NCBI GenBank assembly: GCA_936450465.1
Contig: OW388291.1
Location: 78,010,436-78,074,435, forward strand
DNA length: 64,000 bases
Source: Gibbula magus
Lineage: Eukaryota > Mollusca > Gastropoda > Trochida > Trochidae
Reading direction: 5' to 3'
A program made the position numbers and the translations under genes. The notes beneath the pieces were generated by a model. That model searched no databases and was not told the origin of the DNA. It was given only the letters and a program-made list of their open reading frames with translations. Within the stretch, counting starts at the first letter, position 1, and each line of letters begins with the position of its first letter. Positions 42,094 to 55,099 of this stretch are shown piece after piece.

Positions 42094-43307
42094 TCTGTAA
42101 ATGATGTGCAGCTGAAGTTTAATGTGATGGTACCTTGCTTGTAGCGAGACATTTTCCCATGACTTCGCTGAAACCAGTTGGCATAGGAAGTTCAAATTTC
42201 GTAATAACATATTTCTTACATGAAGACATTTAAAATGGACATGACAGCGAGTCCAGCCTTAATCTTAAAACGACTTGTATTTGCCATGAAAATTACATTT
42301 CAAATGAGGCCTATTTCATGTCTATACCATCATTCATTTCAGAAATCCCAAACTATATAATTCTAATTTTCAAGCCTTACCTAGTTGACCTTCCTTGGCA
42401 AAGGTTTACCTTTATATTTTTGCGTCAATGTATTGAATATCTATAATATTTTTCTTTATTTCTCAATCTGTACGAAATGGATAATACCCAAGGAGCTGTG
42501 AATTGGTGTAGAAGAATGTAGAATGAGCACCTTGAAAGTAAGTCGATTCGCTTTAATGAAATTGCAGCTCTAACTGCATTGTACATGAGCGTGTAACGTC
42601 AATAATAACATCATTATGCTTAATTTGCATTTCAAATCTCTTCCGTTATTTGGCACAGGGTTTACTTTTCTTTTGGTACAACGTTATGCAATGGACACGA
42701 AGCTACGGTCGTCATGAAATGCGTACTTCATAAGTCACACACGTCTTTCTTACAATGCGATGGAACTCTGCCATGCACACATGTATCCGTTTCAGTATGT
42801 GCTTCACGCACTACACGCCCTGTGTAAAACTTAGATTTCATGCTGACAGTAAATTGGTGAACTAGAATGAACTGTTAACACCATCAGGGATGATAATGAA
42901 TTAGTCCCTTTGTATATTCTTTATTCAGTACAGGCGTGGACCATCTGCCCTTTGTACAACAATAATGAACATGGTCCATAAAAAAACAATACCAATCATA
43001 CATGAAGGATACCTAGCCGGAGAAATGTTGCATGGATTTGAAACATGCTAACTTTTTTTATGGTAGTTTCACTTTGAGAAGACGTGAGTATATTGAACTT
43101 AGACATAGTAGGGAATTCATAATATTTAACTGGTATATATATCGGTGTCAAGAGTCAAGAGAACACATGTATGTATTTGTGAATATACATTCACAATTCT
43201 GTGAAGCATGTTATCCAGAGGACAAATAGAACAGAAACATCATTGGATGACTAAATAGATGGCATTTTGCATTGTCTTAGAGTTTTTCAAAAACAGCTTC
43301 CTAAAAT
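42094..43307. other. Intergenic, no gene recognised
   Basis: Unassigned AT-rich sequence. Open frames are short and without recognisable motifs. Confidence 0.4.
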
Positions 43308-43311
43308 TTAA

Positions 43312-45056
43312 GGTCCCTTTACACAGAGCTGCGTCCTTCGTACGACCATTGAGCGACCCAAAAAAATGGACAGGACGCTCAATGGTCGGCTGATTTCGAG
43401 AAATCCCGTTTCTGTGTAAACATGCTCCTGCGATCTTCGTGCGTCCTTTGTACGACCTAAAATGCAAATAACGGTAATTTCCATGACGATCTTTGAACGA
43501 CCTCCACACTGCCTTCGCTCGGCGTTCACTGTGCAACCCTAACAACTTTTCAGCATCAAGGCGATTCCCGTGCAACCCGTCAGCCACCTCTGTGCCTACT
43601 CTGTGCCTACCCTGTGCCTTCGCTGTGCCTCCATTGACGACTATGGCGACACTTGGCCGACCATGCAGTAACACTTCTGCCTCCTCTGCGATACCTGAAC
43701 AATGCTTCAGTGATCCCTGGGAGCATTCGGCAACCTTGATAGACTAGGGCCTATAATCAGCTGCATTACTCTCAATTGTTTCAGTCCCATTCTAACAGTC
43801 AAAAACAACCAACCAATTAGCTTTTGCAGCTGCAATAAATACAAATAAAATTGCAGAAGAATATGATAAAAAAAATATGTAAAAACTAAAGAAGTAAATA
43901 TACAAAAATACATGAAATTATTAACATACGAATGAAACAGGGCTTCATCATTCTCCAGAAGTCAAATTGGTTAACTTTAAGTTTATTAAACATTATCTGT
44001 TCATACTTTTGAAAATCATGCCTTGTAAAAGCTCTTTTTAAAATCTTAACGGGGAGATAAAAAAGTAAAAAGAGAGTAAAAAGGGACTTTTTGGCTTGTT
44101 TTACGATGTCCTACCTGACGATGCTTCAATTTTAGAGTTAAGAAAGTTCGAGAGATAAAATAGGTCGCCAATATCTTTTATTAAATAATATTCGGTATTT
44201 CGTAATTTTGTAAAGAGAATTACCCAACATTCTGGACAAAAAAAAAGTTTTCCAACACCCGTATGTGTTTGAATAAAGATCATGATAAAAGTATCAAACC
44301 CGAATGAATGAAATTGTGCGTACTTCTTTACAAAACTTGTTATTATCAAAGACATTTAAAATCGACTTTATCCGACAGCAGCATTCCATTCTTATTGTTA
44401 AATATGTGATGGCGTGTCTTTACAAGTGAGTTTATACATCTTTATTTGCTTGACTTTTCTGTTGTCTTGCTCCTTTTTGGTGCCATAGTCTTATCAATGA
44501 TTTGCCAACAGAAACAAGGAAACATGTGGGAATCGATCATCTATTTTTTGGAGAATTTACGAGAACGCTCACAGAAGGCTGGGTGAATGCAGAAAGAAGG
44601 CACAACACTCGTCATGGTCGCATAAAGGTTGTCGTGGTCGCTGCATGAAGGCAGAACGGTCGTGATATAAACGGCTCTGATTGCACCGAGGACGCAACAG
44701 GAAGGCACAAGGGAGGCAGAGGCATCGCCCAACGTTAGCGAATTTCTTACATGGCGATCATTGAGCGTCCATTGCGACCTTAGAACGTCCATTGTACGAC
44801 CTTTCTGCATCATGGGAGCAACCCTTGAGCGACCAGAATCGTCGGCGACCCCTCTGCGGAAGTTTTGAGCATGTTCAAAATTTGTTGGCGTCCTCCGCGT
44901 TCTTGGCGATCAATCGCGATGCCTCAACATCCCTTGTGCCACCTCCTCACGACCTTAGCAACCATTCTGCCTCCCTTGAGCGTCCAACGGCGATCTGTTA
45001 TGTTTTTTGGTCGCACAGAGGACGCACAACGGTCTTTATGTCTGTGTAAAGGGGCC
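43312..45056. mobile_element. 1.75-kb TTAA-flanked DNA element with motif-rich arms
   Basis: Ends GGTCCCTTTACACAGA and, inverted, GGCCCCTTTACACAGA, directly flanked by TTAA (43308-43311 and 45057-45060). The outer 430-500 bp of both arms are packed with CGTCC, CGACC, GAGCGACC and CATTGAGCGTCC motifs. The central 44.7% (about 43745-44540) is AT-rich and lacks a recognisable transposase; its 84-residue minus-strand frame has CPECW but no known pattern. TTAA target choice points to piggyBac or Kolobok. Open frames in the arms are by-products of the motif arrays. Confidence 0.85.
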
Positions 45057-45060
45057 TTAA

Positions 45061-46820
45061 AAGAAAATGAAAAACGAAGACTTGATTCATACAATTTCGA
45101 GTTTAAAATGACTAGAAAAAGTTCATTTCACGCTTATTCATAAACATTTATAATTCTTTGTGAAGCTTGTTCTCTCATAAAACATAAATCCGATCATTTG
45201 CAAATTATTTGCACGCGGGTTATATGACACACACGATAGTCAAGGAGGACACAGCCCCAGGTTAGATTAACAGGTTCGACACCTTTCAAATCAATGTTCT
45301 CCATGTAACGCTCGAGTCGTCTCCGCGATGTGTGGAAGAAATTGTCTGGCGTCGTCAGAGAATATAACGGACAATTGGTGCTGAATATACCTTTCAGAAT
45401 TCTAGTTTGATATTTCAGAGTAACAAGAAAAATTAAGTTTTTTAACTGTTTACGAAAAGCAGCTTGTCAATGTTTCAGTTTGCCCTGTGAAGCCTGGCAT
45501 GTGTATATAGGCCTACATCAGCGAGTCATCATTAGTAATACCATATTGACTTAACACTTTCAATGATTAGTACAAATATGATTTATAAACTGAGTTAGGT
45601 CGAATTGCTCTTAATATGTTTCTCGGACGATTTTGAAGAAAACAGCATCTGGAACAACACCCCTTATATTACTTATCAAGGTTAACATGACGGTCTTTGA
45701 AACAACAATCTCTTCTCCAAGAAGTTAATATTGAATTATGTAAAAGTTAACAGTGGCACATACACATGTTACATTTGTACAAACACATTTTACTTGTTTT
45801 ATTAAACCAACTTAAACTTTTTCAATAAAGTTTCATTTTCATTAATGTCTTTCATCTTGTCAAGGAACCAAGCTTTACAGTTTTTTGCTTGTTATATATA
45901 CATTAAATTATATTCATCTGTCAAAATCATACAGAAATACGAAATCGAATATTTGATTGTGAAATCTAAGAGGCGCATTTATCCCTTGGGCGATTGTAAT
46001 TTCAAATCAAATTTGTAATCACAAATCCGATTATATGCGAAATGTCATTCACGTGTTATGTGCCACGATCTGGTAATAAGATACACTCACGAGACATCAG
46101 CCTTCCATAACAAGGATTATATGTGAGACATCCTCTTAGACAGTCAATGACAGATTGACCTCCATCTTCTTCTGAAGTACGATGTCTCTTTTGATATTCA
46201 AAATGTCACTAATAATCTTCTGTCTTCAGGTACAACTTTCTTCGTTTCTGTCTGAGCCGTTCAGTGACAGAACAAAGGAGAAACATGAACCTTGACTTGT
46301 TCTATTCCCTTATTCAGTTCTGCCCGCCAGATTCTGACATCTCCAGATTCTGACATCTCCAGAATTCAAATTGAAAGTGGGTTCCGTGATAAATCATTTA
46401 GAAAATAAAATATCAAATATATTTATTAGACATTTATTAATTCAATTGGAATTTTCTTGATTTTAAAACAATGCAGACGTAACTAATCTTGATGATCTTA
46501 TATGTCACTGTAGTTTCCATTCAGGTCAACTCAATGAATGTGTTTCTAGTGAAAGCTTTATTTATGAATATAAAAAATGGTATGTTGAATGGAAAACTGG
46601 AGGAAAACTGGATTCTCTTATATAAGTGAAACAATGAACTAAAATGATCTTGTTTTATATGAATCCAGGAACAATACGTGATTCTCTTGTGTGTGAATTG
46701 AGGAAATGAACTACAATAAATGTAATGTTAGCCCTATGGTGTAAACTACTTTTGTGTCGTGGAGAATGTTTCCATATTCTCAGATTGAATATGAAGAAAA
46801 CGGCGCTGAAAGTCAATGCA
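45061..46820. other. Intergenic, no gene recognised
   Basis: AT-rich. A short direct repeat CCAGATTCTGACATCT occurs twice at 46328-46358. No element ends or coding features were identified. Confidence 0.4.
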
Positions 46821-46825
46821 GTTCT

Positions 46826-46905
46826 GAGTGAGTGGGTGATTGAGCGAGTGAGTTAATGTTTAACGCCCCTTGGGAAATATCACAGCCATTTGCCCAATAT
46901 TTGCA
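46826..46905 (+). repeat. Short repeat with GAGTGAGTG array
   Basis: GAGTGAGTGGGTGATTGAGC then GAGTGAGTTAATGTTTAACGCC and GGGAAATATCACAGCCATTT. The GTGAGTGAGT plus TTTAACGCC phrase is one I associate with common interspersed repeats of mollusc genomes. Only a fragment. Confidence 0.35.
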
Positions 46906-47530
46906 AATAAAAAGCAAAAATGAAACGACACGAACATCGTAAGAAATAGCAGCAAAATATCACATGATTGTTATAATCTGATTTAGAAAAGATTAAAACT
47001 TAACGTTTATCAAAAAGATGTATTTCTTTTATAAAATCAAAAACGCGCTGTTCTTCAGTTCTGTGGTACTAATGGTATATAAGACATGGGTACATTAACC
47101 AAATTAAGATATAACACAATCAGAGATTAAACATGACCAGCCAGTTGAAGTCGATTTTCTTTTCGGATAATAACCCTCCGAACCTCATCTCTTCTAATTG
47201 GCATATACATCCAAAGGATCTGTACTTTTAGAAGTAAGATAGATCAGAAACGTACTTCATCTGAATTATGATATGTTAAGTGAAAACACCAGTTGATAGA
47301 AACATGTCCTTGATAGCGATTCTTTCTTCTCAAACTATCTACATAAAATTCTGTTGGAAAAGGTCTATAAATGCGACTGTAGGCTGCGTGACTATGACAG
47401 GAAATGGCAATAAATAGAAATCTGATAGATGAAGAAGTGATGATTCAGTCATTTATTAAAACGGTTTTTCTTTTCTTCTTTTCTTGTACAACGAAGTCTA
47501 TTGTGTTGTCAGTACCGAAATACATTTTAA

Positions 47531-47865
47531 AGGGGCAGTAGCATATGAAATGTATTTGAATAATGATGTCACCAATAGTAAAACACCATTCTCTTTTCGG
47601 AAAAATCAAGTTAAAAAATTAGTGTACATGGTTCCGTAAAGCCATGGAAACCGTTTGAATATTTGAAATAATAAAATGTGGTCACAATAAAATGGCCACC
47701 ATGCAATATTTGCTTTACACGCAACACCGTTATTACCACGGCGTATATTTGGTTTGTGTAATAAGATGTTTTACCCTCTAAAGTAAATATAAAATGACAT
47801 AAACTATCATTGTAAATGGGAAATTTTAAGAAAAAAAATTGCCAAAAAAAAGTGCAACCGCCCCT
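47531..47865 (-). mobile_element. TTAA-flanked MITE, copy 2
   Basis: A 335-bp element flanked by TTAA at both ends (47527-47530 and 47866-47869). Read on the minus strand it starts AGGGGCGGTTGCACTTTTTT and contains CCCATTTACAATGATAGTTT and GAGGGTAAAACATCTTATTA, matching the copy at 19126-19480 block by block in inverted orientation. Confidence 0.88.
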
Positions 47866-48314
47866 TTAAAACCCATTTAATCAAAATATATCTTTGTCCC
47901 TAGATCATGGCACTTCCCTGCGCGATAATTTTCGGCTACTTCCTGTCTGAACTGCTTCCTCTTAGCAATGTTTACCTCCCTGTGTGTGTATGTGTGTACC
48001 GACTCTCCTTAATTGTGCAATTCCGAAAAGGACAATTGATTTACTGTTTTTGTGACATAGTTTCTAAGAGATTTCTGACACTTCTATACTACCATTACTG
48101 GACTACACGACCGGTTCGACCGAGTCATTAGGGTTGATGTCATTACATGGTTCCCAGGGGATGGTCAGTGCCCTGATCAGTCAACACTCGAATGTGTTCT
48201 GCACTGAGATACGCGCGCACCTTGTCATTTGCTGTTCAACAACAAGTACGACCCTTTCATCCCAATTCATGATTTTATCTGTACCTAGATCGAGTCCTAG
48301 ACGTTTTTCACCTT

Positions 48315-48625
48315 TCAGGGCGGGGTAGCACTGTGGAGAACGAGATCGGCCTCGGATCAAGAGATCCGCGGTTCGAATCCCGCCAGAAACTCGGCAACAA
48401 TATTAGCAAAACTTCACACCCATTACGGTTTGGTTGCAATGCTAATTCCAGTGAAGTACCGCCAATGGTTTGCTAGTTCCAGACGACGATCGGATAGCAT
48501 GTTTTACTGAAATTAATAGCCAAAATGTTGTTGCGGGCTTTCTTCCAGCAATAAAACTAGCCGCCGTGATATAAGTGAAATACTCTTTAAAAGCTGCGGG
48601 TTTAACTTCAAATCAATAGACCAGT
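48315..48625 (+). repeat. tRNA-derived SINE, copy 2
   Basis: The head is tRNA-like: GGCGGGGTAGCACTGTGGAG with an A-box pattern, and CGCGGTTCGAATCCCGCC with a B box and closing stem. It lacks tRNA folding in the middle, so it is not a tRNA gene. The body has TTGGTTGCAATGCTAATTCC, and the tail GCCGTGATATAAGTGAAATAC then TCTTTAAAAG, shared with the SINE at 22495-22800. Confidence 0.8.
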
Positions 48626-48799
48626 GACTTGTATCCACTCATTTTGACAGTGTGAGTTGACGTCAGTGGAGTGGGGATCTCAAAAGCAACAGTTCCTTAA
48701 CTGAAGTGATAGCCAAATATGAGTTGCACTCCAAGCAATGTCTATGATGAATATATTTTGTTGTGTATCGAAACCACCAAAGCTTTGTATTCTCAGCGT

Positions 48800-49345
48800 G
48801 TGGTCGTTTGTGTAGTTAGTGCTTTGAATCAATTGGTAGCAATGCTCATGCGTTATTGGTATTGAATTAACAATTTATGGATTTAGAACAATTCACCAAC
48901 TGTTGAGTATGTGGTATTACTCAATACTATCTTTTTGATTATGATAGCTGCCTATAGAGCGGAATTTACAGATAAACTAAACTAAGACTTTATTTTACCT
49001 CATCAATTTCTGATAATATACAATTTGTATTTGTCTAAAATAACATTTAATTGCTAAATACTTTACAGAACATAAAACAATATCTTCTACAACAATGAGT
49101 GAATACACCAAGGTACATTGACAGTTCACGATTTCACTCGTCCAATTGCCTTTATAACTATTTTTAAGTTGTTTAATTTTATTCAAAGTTTTGTTGAAGA
49201 CTGATATTTGGCTGTTCAATGGAAAACCAATAGCATTTGTACCAAGAATATTATTAATTAAGGCTTGGAAGTTATAAGAATTCGAGCTCAATATAGAAGA
49301 TAACCAGCAAATGAAACGCGAACGTTGAATTTTTTGCTACTTGGT
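48800..49345 (+). repeat. Module family copy (partial)
   Basis: Contains ATTGAATTAACAATTT (48861) and a block at 49195-49320 that aligns with 57200-57345 and, inverted, with 52560-52665. The shared peptide on the plus strand is GKPIAFVPRILLIKAWK here, against KRRPIGFASISLTRAL at 57 kb. The minus-strand frame shares ALI..I...N.IG..L.S. Both strands are open, so the coding sense is unclear. It is cut on the right by the element at 49431. Confidence 0.5.
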
Positions 49346-49430
49346 CTCTACAAATATATATACCTGATAGCTGATAACATGTAATGATAGTACTGAACAA
49401 CTACGGCACATATATCCATGTAACACAGTA

Positions 49431-50453
49431 GGGGAGACCGGGGCAGGTTCATCCCCTTTTCACCAAAATAAATGTAATGGGTTGGCTAAATGACATATCC
49501 TTGCGCTTGTTTGTACACGTATTGAGAGACATCTTAACTGTCTTGTAGTAATTGTTCACAATGGCTAATATTATAACTTTTTCTCATAACTATGCTTTCT
49601 TGACACTGGGGTTAAAAGCCGAACTTACCCCGCCTCGGGGCAGGTTCGGCTACCCCCAGGGGCAGGTTTGGCCAAAACGGGGCATGTTCGGCCCTAATCA
49701 GTTAAAATAGAGGCAACAGCTGACTATTTAATATAGATTATTCTCATATATTTCCAATAATAGACGACATATCATTGCTTTGTATAGATATAGTTTATTA
49801 TCATGTAGATTCAGTATTCATTTTATGAATTAAGAATTGATGTGCAGGGCCGAACGTACCCCAAGAAAGAAACAGATCTGATTATACAATCGACTGAAAT
49901 GTGAACTAATTACCGCTTCCTTCTCGTTGTTAATAAATAATGTTTTAAAAAACAGTACCATGAACAAATATGCATATTTGTTAGTCGCACAAAGCAGAAC
50001 TGAGTCAAAATTCCCAATGAACATCAATCACAGTTATGATATATGTATCCAAACGTGCCCCGTCAGTAGGGGCCGAACGTGCCCCAGACCCACATGTCCC
50101 CTTTATGTTACCTCTGCGATAATACACAGCCACCATACCCACATTACATAATCATTACATATACCCCTTGCCATGTTGGTTCACCTCCATTGAGGAACAC
50201 AAACATAAGTACAGGCAATATTTGTCAAAAACAAACTGAATTGAAGGGGGAAATATTACTCTACTGAATGAAAAAAGGTTTTTCTTTCACAGATCGCAAA
50301 TAACATGTGGAACCGCCACCATTTGGTTATGTGTACATGAGTTAGGTCACGTGGTTGCTTAGGAATCACCAACTGAAGTTAAAGTGACCACCTAACAAAA
50401 ATTAAAGAGAAAAGACGAACGTGCCCCGGGGCCGAACCTGCCCCGGTCTCCCC
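49431..50453. mobile_element. 1.0-kb TA-flanked element with GGGGCAGGTTCGGC motif arrays
   Basis: Perfect inverted ends GGGGAGACCGGGGCAGGTTC are flanked by TA on both sides (49429-49430 and 50454-50455). The motif GGGGCAGGTTCGGC or its inverse GCCGAACGTGCCCC occurs repeatedly, clustered near both ends and at about 49630-49700 and 50055-50095. No transposase. TA duplication suggests the Tc1/mariner group, but other TA-targeting families are possible. Open frames inside are not genes. Confidence 0.9.
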
Positions 50454-50455
50454 TA

Positions 50456-51960
50456 TAAACTTGAATGTTACCATCTGAATGAATACACACGAATGACGAT
50501 GGGATAATAAGCTTTTATAATGAAACAGAGAAATCTACACGCCTTGAAATGAGAAAACTACCTCTCGTCTTTATTACTAAATATGGTTTCACTAAATGTT
50601 GAACTCTGAGAATGCCAGGATGATGTATGCTATCGATGTATTTATGAAATGAATTTCAAAAACCACAAATAAAATACTTACCTCAGCATCAGTGATTGAT
50701 GAAACACAATAATCGGCTAAAAATCGGTAAAATCGATAAAATCAGTTACATATCTCGTACGTACGGTAATGTCGCCTATAGTAAATTGCTGGATATAATA
50801 TCGGCACCAGTGTATCAGAAATAAGCCTGAAATGTCACCAGACAATTCCAACAGACGAAAGCCACCATGAACATGAGAATACTTATAAAACATTAGAACT
50901 TGTTTTTTGATTATTCATTGTATTATTTTTGGTATTATTCTTAGTATTATTCCTAGTTATTTCCTTAAATATAAATTAACAATGTCGCTAGAGAGTTAGG
51001 CTTTGTAAACAGATAAACAGGTATAGAACATGAAGCCAGGTGTAATCTTTAAATCTATTTCTTATCCTTCTGATCTCTTTCTAATCAAAGGAATTGGTAC
51101 TGCTTCAGGATTTGATAATGTCGTCATGCTAAATGTTGCCTTGAGTTAAACGTGAAAATGTCAACGATAGCATTCAATTCAATTGATCCCAGTCTCAAGA
51201 AAGGTTACATCCCTAATCACATTTCATGCAGTCCTTTCTAATCCATTTCCATCCGTACACAGCATCCTAAGATCTTGTTGCTTTGAAGAAGCTTCTTACT
51301 TGACATTAAGTTTATAATATAGATTAGAATTTGCATTACTTGGAACTGACATCATTGTTGTGTTTACAAAATCAATTGGAAAAAGCAATTTAATGACGTT
51401 TTATATTTTCTAATGTTCAAATGTAAAAGTTCTCAAAACTCAAAATGATAGAATCAATGCGAAAGTACACTGAAGTACAAAAGAAAGTTAACCCCTCGGC
51501 TGGTTTCGAATAATTCAATATTTCAAAGATATGAGATGCCTTTGATTATGGCATGATAACACACATATGTAGAAGTTTGAATTAATTAAATTTTGACTGG
51601 TAAAATTAGATAAAATATATTTGTTTAATGTAAACAGGGGTAAGAAATGAAACTTACACCAACATGACCCCTACAAAGTTTAAAACGTTATAAATGTGTG
51701 CAGAATGGGGCACATTATTGGTTTTCTCATAGAATATGTCTTGGATGTCGATGAATAGTTGTGTTCTATCCAAATTAAATTCGATACAAACATTTTATTT
51801 TAATAATTTTTTAAATAAATAAGTGGAAGTATTCTTTGACAGATGACTAGCTAGCCTTCAGGCAGCGAAAGACACACACATGTTTCTGAAGTGCAACTTC
51901 AAAATGTCATTTTGAAGAGCATCAAACCAGAAAAAAAGAAAAAAGAAAACTCCAATCAGC
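50456..51960. other. Intergenic, no gene recognised
   Basis: AT-rich sequence with no recognisable coding or element features. Confidence 0.4.
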
Positions 51961-51971
51961 TTTGCCTTTTT

Positions 51972-52298
51972 AGCTCATCACACCTGAAAGGTCCGATGGA
52001 CTTATGGCCGGCGTCCGTCAATCCGTCCGTAAACTTTTCACTTTTTCAACTTCTTCTCCAGAACCAATGATTCTAGAGAGCTGAAATTTCCTTGGTCGAT
52101 AGGGATTCTAAATTGTAGATTCGTGACCCCGTGACCCCAAATATGGGTCACAGGAGTCACATCCTTCAAAGATTATTTTCATTTTTTATCTCAAGTACTT
52201 CAAATTTGTTATACCTGTGATAAATTCTCCTGGAAATTATTTTTTGAAATTTATTTAGTTTATTGTTTTTGCCTGATGAGCTACAGAGCTAATGGCTC
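51972..52298 (+). repeat. AGCTCATC-type repeat, short copy
   Basis: Starts AGCTCATCACACCTGAAAGG with GTCCGTCAATCCGTCCG, contains one unit of the 146-bp block (CTTCTTCTCCAGAACCAATG, TAGAGAGCTGAAATTTCC, GACCCCAAATATGGGTCACA) and ends CCTGATGAGCTACAGAGCTA then ATGGCTCT. T-runs flank both sides. It interrupts the homology between the inverted modules at 52 and 57 kb. Confidence 0.82.
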
Positions 52299-52339
52299 TT
52301 TTTTCAAACTCTAATTTTCTTCTTTCCCTTTTTATTTAT

Positions 52340-53440
52340 CAATGGATTTGTTTTCCCTCGTAAAGAACAGTTACATGATACATGTATTTGTTACATACAT
52401 GTTTATAAAGTATAATTCAACGTATCTGCAAAGTTGGCTATTATTCGATCACTACAAGTCCTTTCAAATGACACACTACCCAAATACATAGAAGTAGTTC
52501 TGGAATCAATCAGTTCCAGATTGTACTTCTGCTTCCTAAGTAGCTGCGCCCGTATCTTCAGAACTCAGCTTGTATTAACGCCAAGCCTTAGTTAAGTTTC
52601 TTGATACAAATCCAATTGGTCTCCTCTTGAATACCGATTTATCTTCATTACAACGTGGGTTATAATAACATTATTTAATCTTAGCTATTAGTCGTTTGGC
52701 AGAGACGAATATTGATCTTCACTATTTCTGATTGAAATAATGTTATGAATCCTGCTGCTGTCGATTTTTGCATATTGTAATTTTCTTGCAAATAAGTTCA
52801 CCAGATTAGACCAGTTTGTCATGACCTTCAAGTAACATTTTTAATGTAATTTATTTTGCAAAAACACAATTTGCTACTGGTTGCATTTTTGTAAATCAAA
52901 TTGTCCACTTAAAGGGAAAAAATCAATGTAAGACGAATTTAAATATTGACAATGAGAAGGAAATCAATATTCAGACATCACCGGAGAATTGGTGATATTT
53001 ATAACTTTTATACAGAACCTTCTATCTCGGTTGTCGCTAATTACTTTTGTGAGAGAGTAAGAATTGAGTTTCTTCTTCACCGTGATAAGACTGCATTTGT
53101 ATTGCATTTCATGTGGTGATGTTTTTTTAAAGCATATAAACTATAAATTTTCTCTCTGTGGTGATATTTACTGAAAAATAGAATGATATCCCGTCTTTGT
53201 ACAATATACGAGGCAGTTAATGATCGATACGCTGTTGGATTTCTATAAACGTTCCAGAAAAAATAAACAAATGTGATCATGCGACTTGCATTTTAAACAC
53301 TTGAATTCCTTTTTAATGAACATTTTGACTGAGACGTTGACTTGTACATGTCCACAATCTGCATTCATTCTGTCAAAATGTTGTACGCTTTGTTCTTCAT
53401 CACACTTTTTAAATTCAATTTTCCGTTTATAAATCATAAT
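52340..53440 (-). repeat. Inverted module, copy A
   Basis: Read on the minus strand this stretch aligns, at about 70-75 percent identity by eye, with 56340-57520 on the plus strand. Shared landmarks in order: CAAGTGTTTAAAATGCAAGT then CGCATGATCACATTTG; ATATC.CCACAGAGAG; CAAAAGTAA; CACCAATTCT; ACAATTTGATTTA; AGACCAAT.GGATTTG; TTGATGGATTCCAGAACT-like CTGATTGATTCCAGAACTAC; and TTTACGAG..AAAACAA. No gene identity. Confidence 0.75.
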
Positions 53441-53540
53441 ATACTATAAGCGTGCTCCTATTCTATTTAACCAGACATAATTCACAGAATTATACGTTTC
53501 CTTGTAACGCATTTCATAACATCAGATTTTGAGTCTTTCT

Positions 53541-53590
53541 TTATGTTCATGGTTTTATGTTCACGGTTTTATGTTCATGGTTTTATGTTT
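53541..53590 (+). repeat. 14-bp minisatellite, three units
   Basis: Three tandem copies of ATGTTCATGGTTTT, the middle one with a single T-to-C change. Confidence 0.85.
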
Positions 53591-54389
53591 CTGACTCTGA
53601 AGCACATGAAAAAACCCTTAAACTATGCAGTGAAACGTGACAAAACATTTAGATCTTTAGGTGGCGTCATGTGTTTCTGTGATGAAATACAGAATGACCT
53701 TCGAACCTAATGTACATACTGTATTTATCTACTTAGCCTTCAAAACTATCTCATCGTTAAACACATGATCAAACATTAACCAAAAGTATTGAATCAGAAC
53801 AAATGAAGTACATCCTTTCCCCTTCATTTCGTCCTTTATTGAATGTGTATGTGAGATGTTCCCTGAATAGACTAACACCCCCGGAACCCTAGCCCAGCAA
53901 CTTAATTAGTCTCCTGTTATAAATATTTGAGGACCTCTTCACACAGAACACAGACCTGGAAAAGATTCTTTTGATTTAAAGGCTCCATTGAAGGGTCCTA
54001 CGGTCTGGTGCTGGATTAGTGTTTGTTAAATGTGTTCATGGAATTTACATCACAAACATAACATTCTCATGTAAAGATCACTTTCATTATCACTGGTGAA
54101 TGTAACGAACGGGAAAGTTATTTAAGAATTTATTCTTAAATTTAAGGAATTTTATTTTTTGGGGGGTTAAAATACGTCTTTATATGAATTTGGAAAAATA
54201 TGTAATTACATTTGATAAAAAAAAATGTACATTATATGGCATTAATAATACTGACAAATATGATAAACCAATGTTTGTACTTCTAATCAATGGCGTTTTA
54301 TTCAAATATATCAGAGTGATGAAGTTATGTGTGAAATTACTACATGTTCCTTTATTATATTCGAAGATAAAATATGACATCTATTTTGT

Positions 54390-54625
54390 GAAGACGGGAC
54401 ACTGTCTGTCAAAATGGCATGTCAGTACTTTCTTGTTTATGAAGAGATGTCAAATGGCAAGTGGGAAGTTCCTGGTTTCAATCAATACACGAGCATTCAG
54501 TACAACACAGATAGGGCGATGTATGTGTGACAGGATGAGAGTTGTCAGTAGATGAAAGGAGATTTCTACAGCTTGTTACCGGTCATTAACAGACCACTTA
54601 TGCGGATCTATAGGCTGACGGTTTC
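54390..54625 (+). repeat. Dispersed repeat shared with 63240-63430, copy 1
   Basis: Shares TCAAT.CACGAG, ACAGGA.G, GGAGATTTCTACAGCTTGTT then ACCGGTCATT.ACAGACCACT with the copy at 63240-63430. In one frame both read GDFYSLLPVI.RPL. The longer open frame at 54184-54555 is not in the frame of the shared peptide, so I do not call it a gene. Confidence 0.55.
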
Positions 54626-55099
54626 ATACAGCATTGAATGATATGCTCAAATAGCATATGAGAGGAATAATTCGAAATTGAAGTAAAATGTGATGGTTTA
54701 AAGAGTCATCTAGGATGTAAGTGTTGCAAATGCAAATATTATTTTTGAAAACATACTCAGGATATCAATAGCTAGGGCAAATATTAATCTACAACATGGC
54801 ATATGATAAATAATTTTCATTAGTGCGATTTCTCCGCTCATTTTGGGTCGAAATCTGTGTATAATTAAGTGTATGAAAAGTTAAGTGTATATATTTCAAT
54901 GAGATAGACTTTTGGCAATTTTCCGATATGTCTATCGACACACTCGAAGCCTCTTTAAAATCTCATGGTATTGGGCATGTTTCCACGAGATATCTACCTT
55001 GTAAAAACCATCCAAATGTCAATACATATTTTAGTCAGGATCAATACATACCATTGTGTTTCCATTTTTGTAAGAGGTGATGAGTGTGTTTAAATATTC

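Noticed and set aside
43240..43747. Overlapping long frames in the left arm of the TTAA element
   Set aside because: They come from GC-rich motif arrays with few stops, and there is no conserved protein pattern.
48319..48386. Possible tRNA gene
   Set aside because: A and B boxes are present but the sequence does not fold as a tRNA and has a SINE body and tail after it.
54184..54555. 123-residue plus-strand frame
   Set aside because: No recognisable motif or splice context; its repeated part matches the 63.3-kb copy in a different frame.
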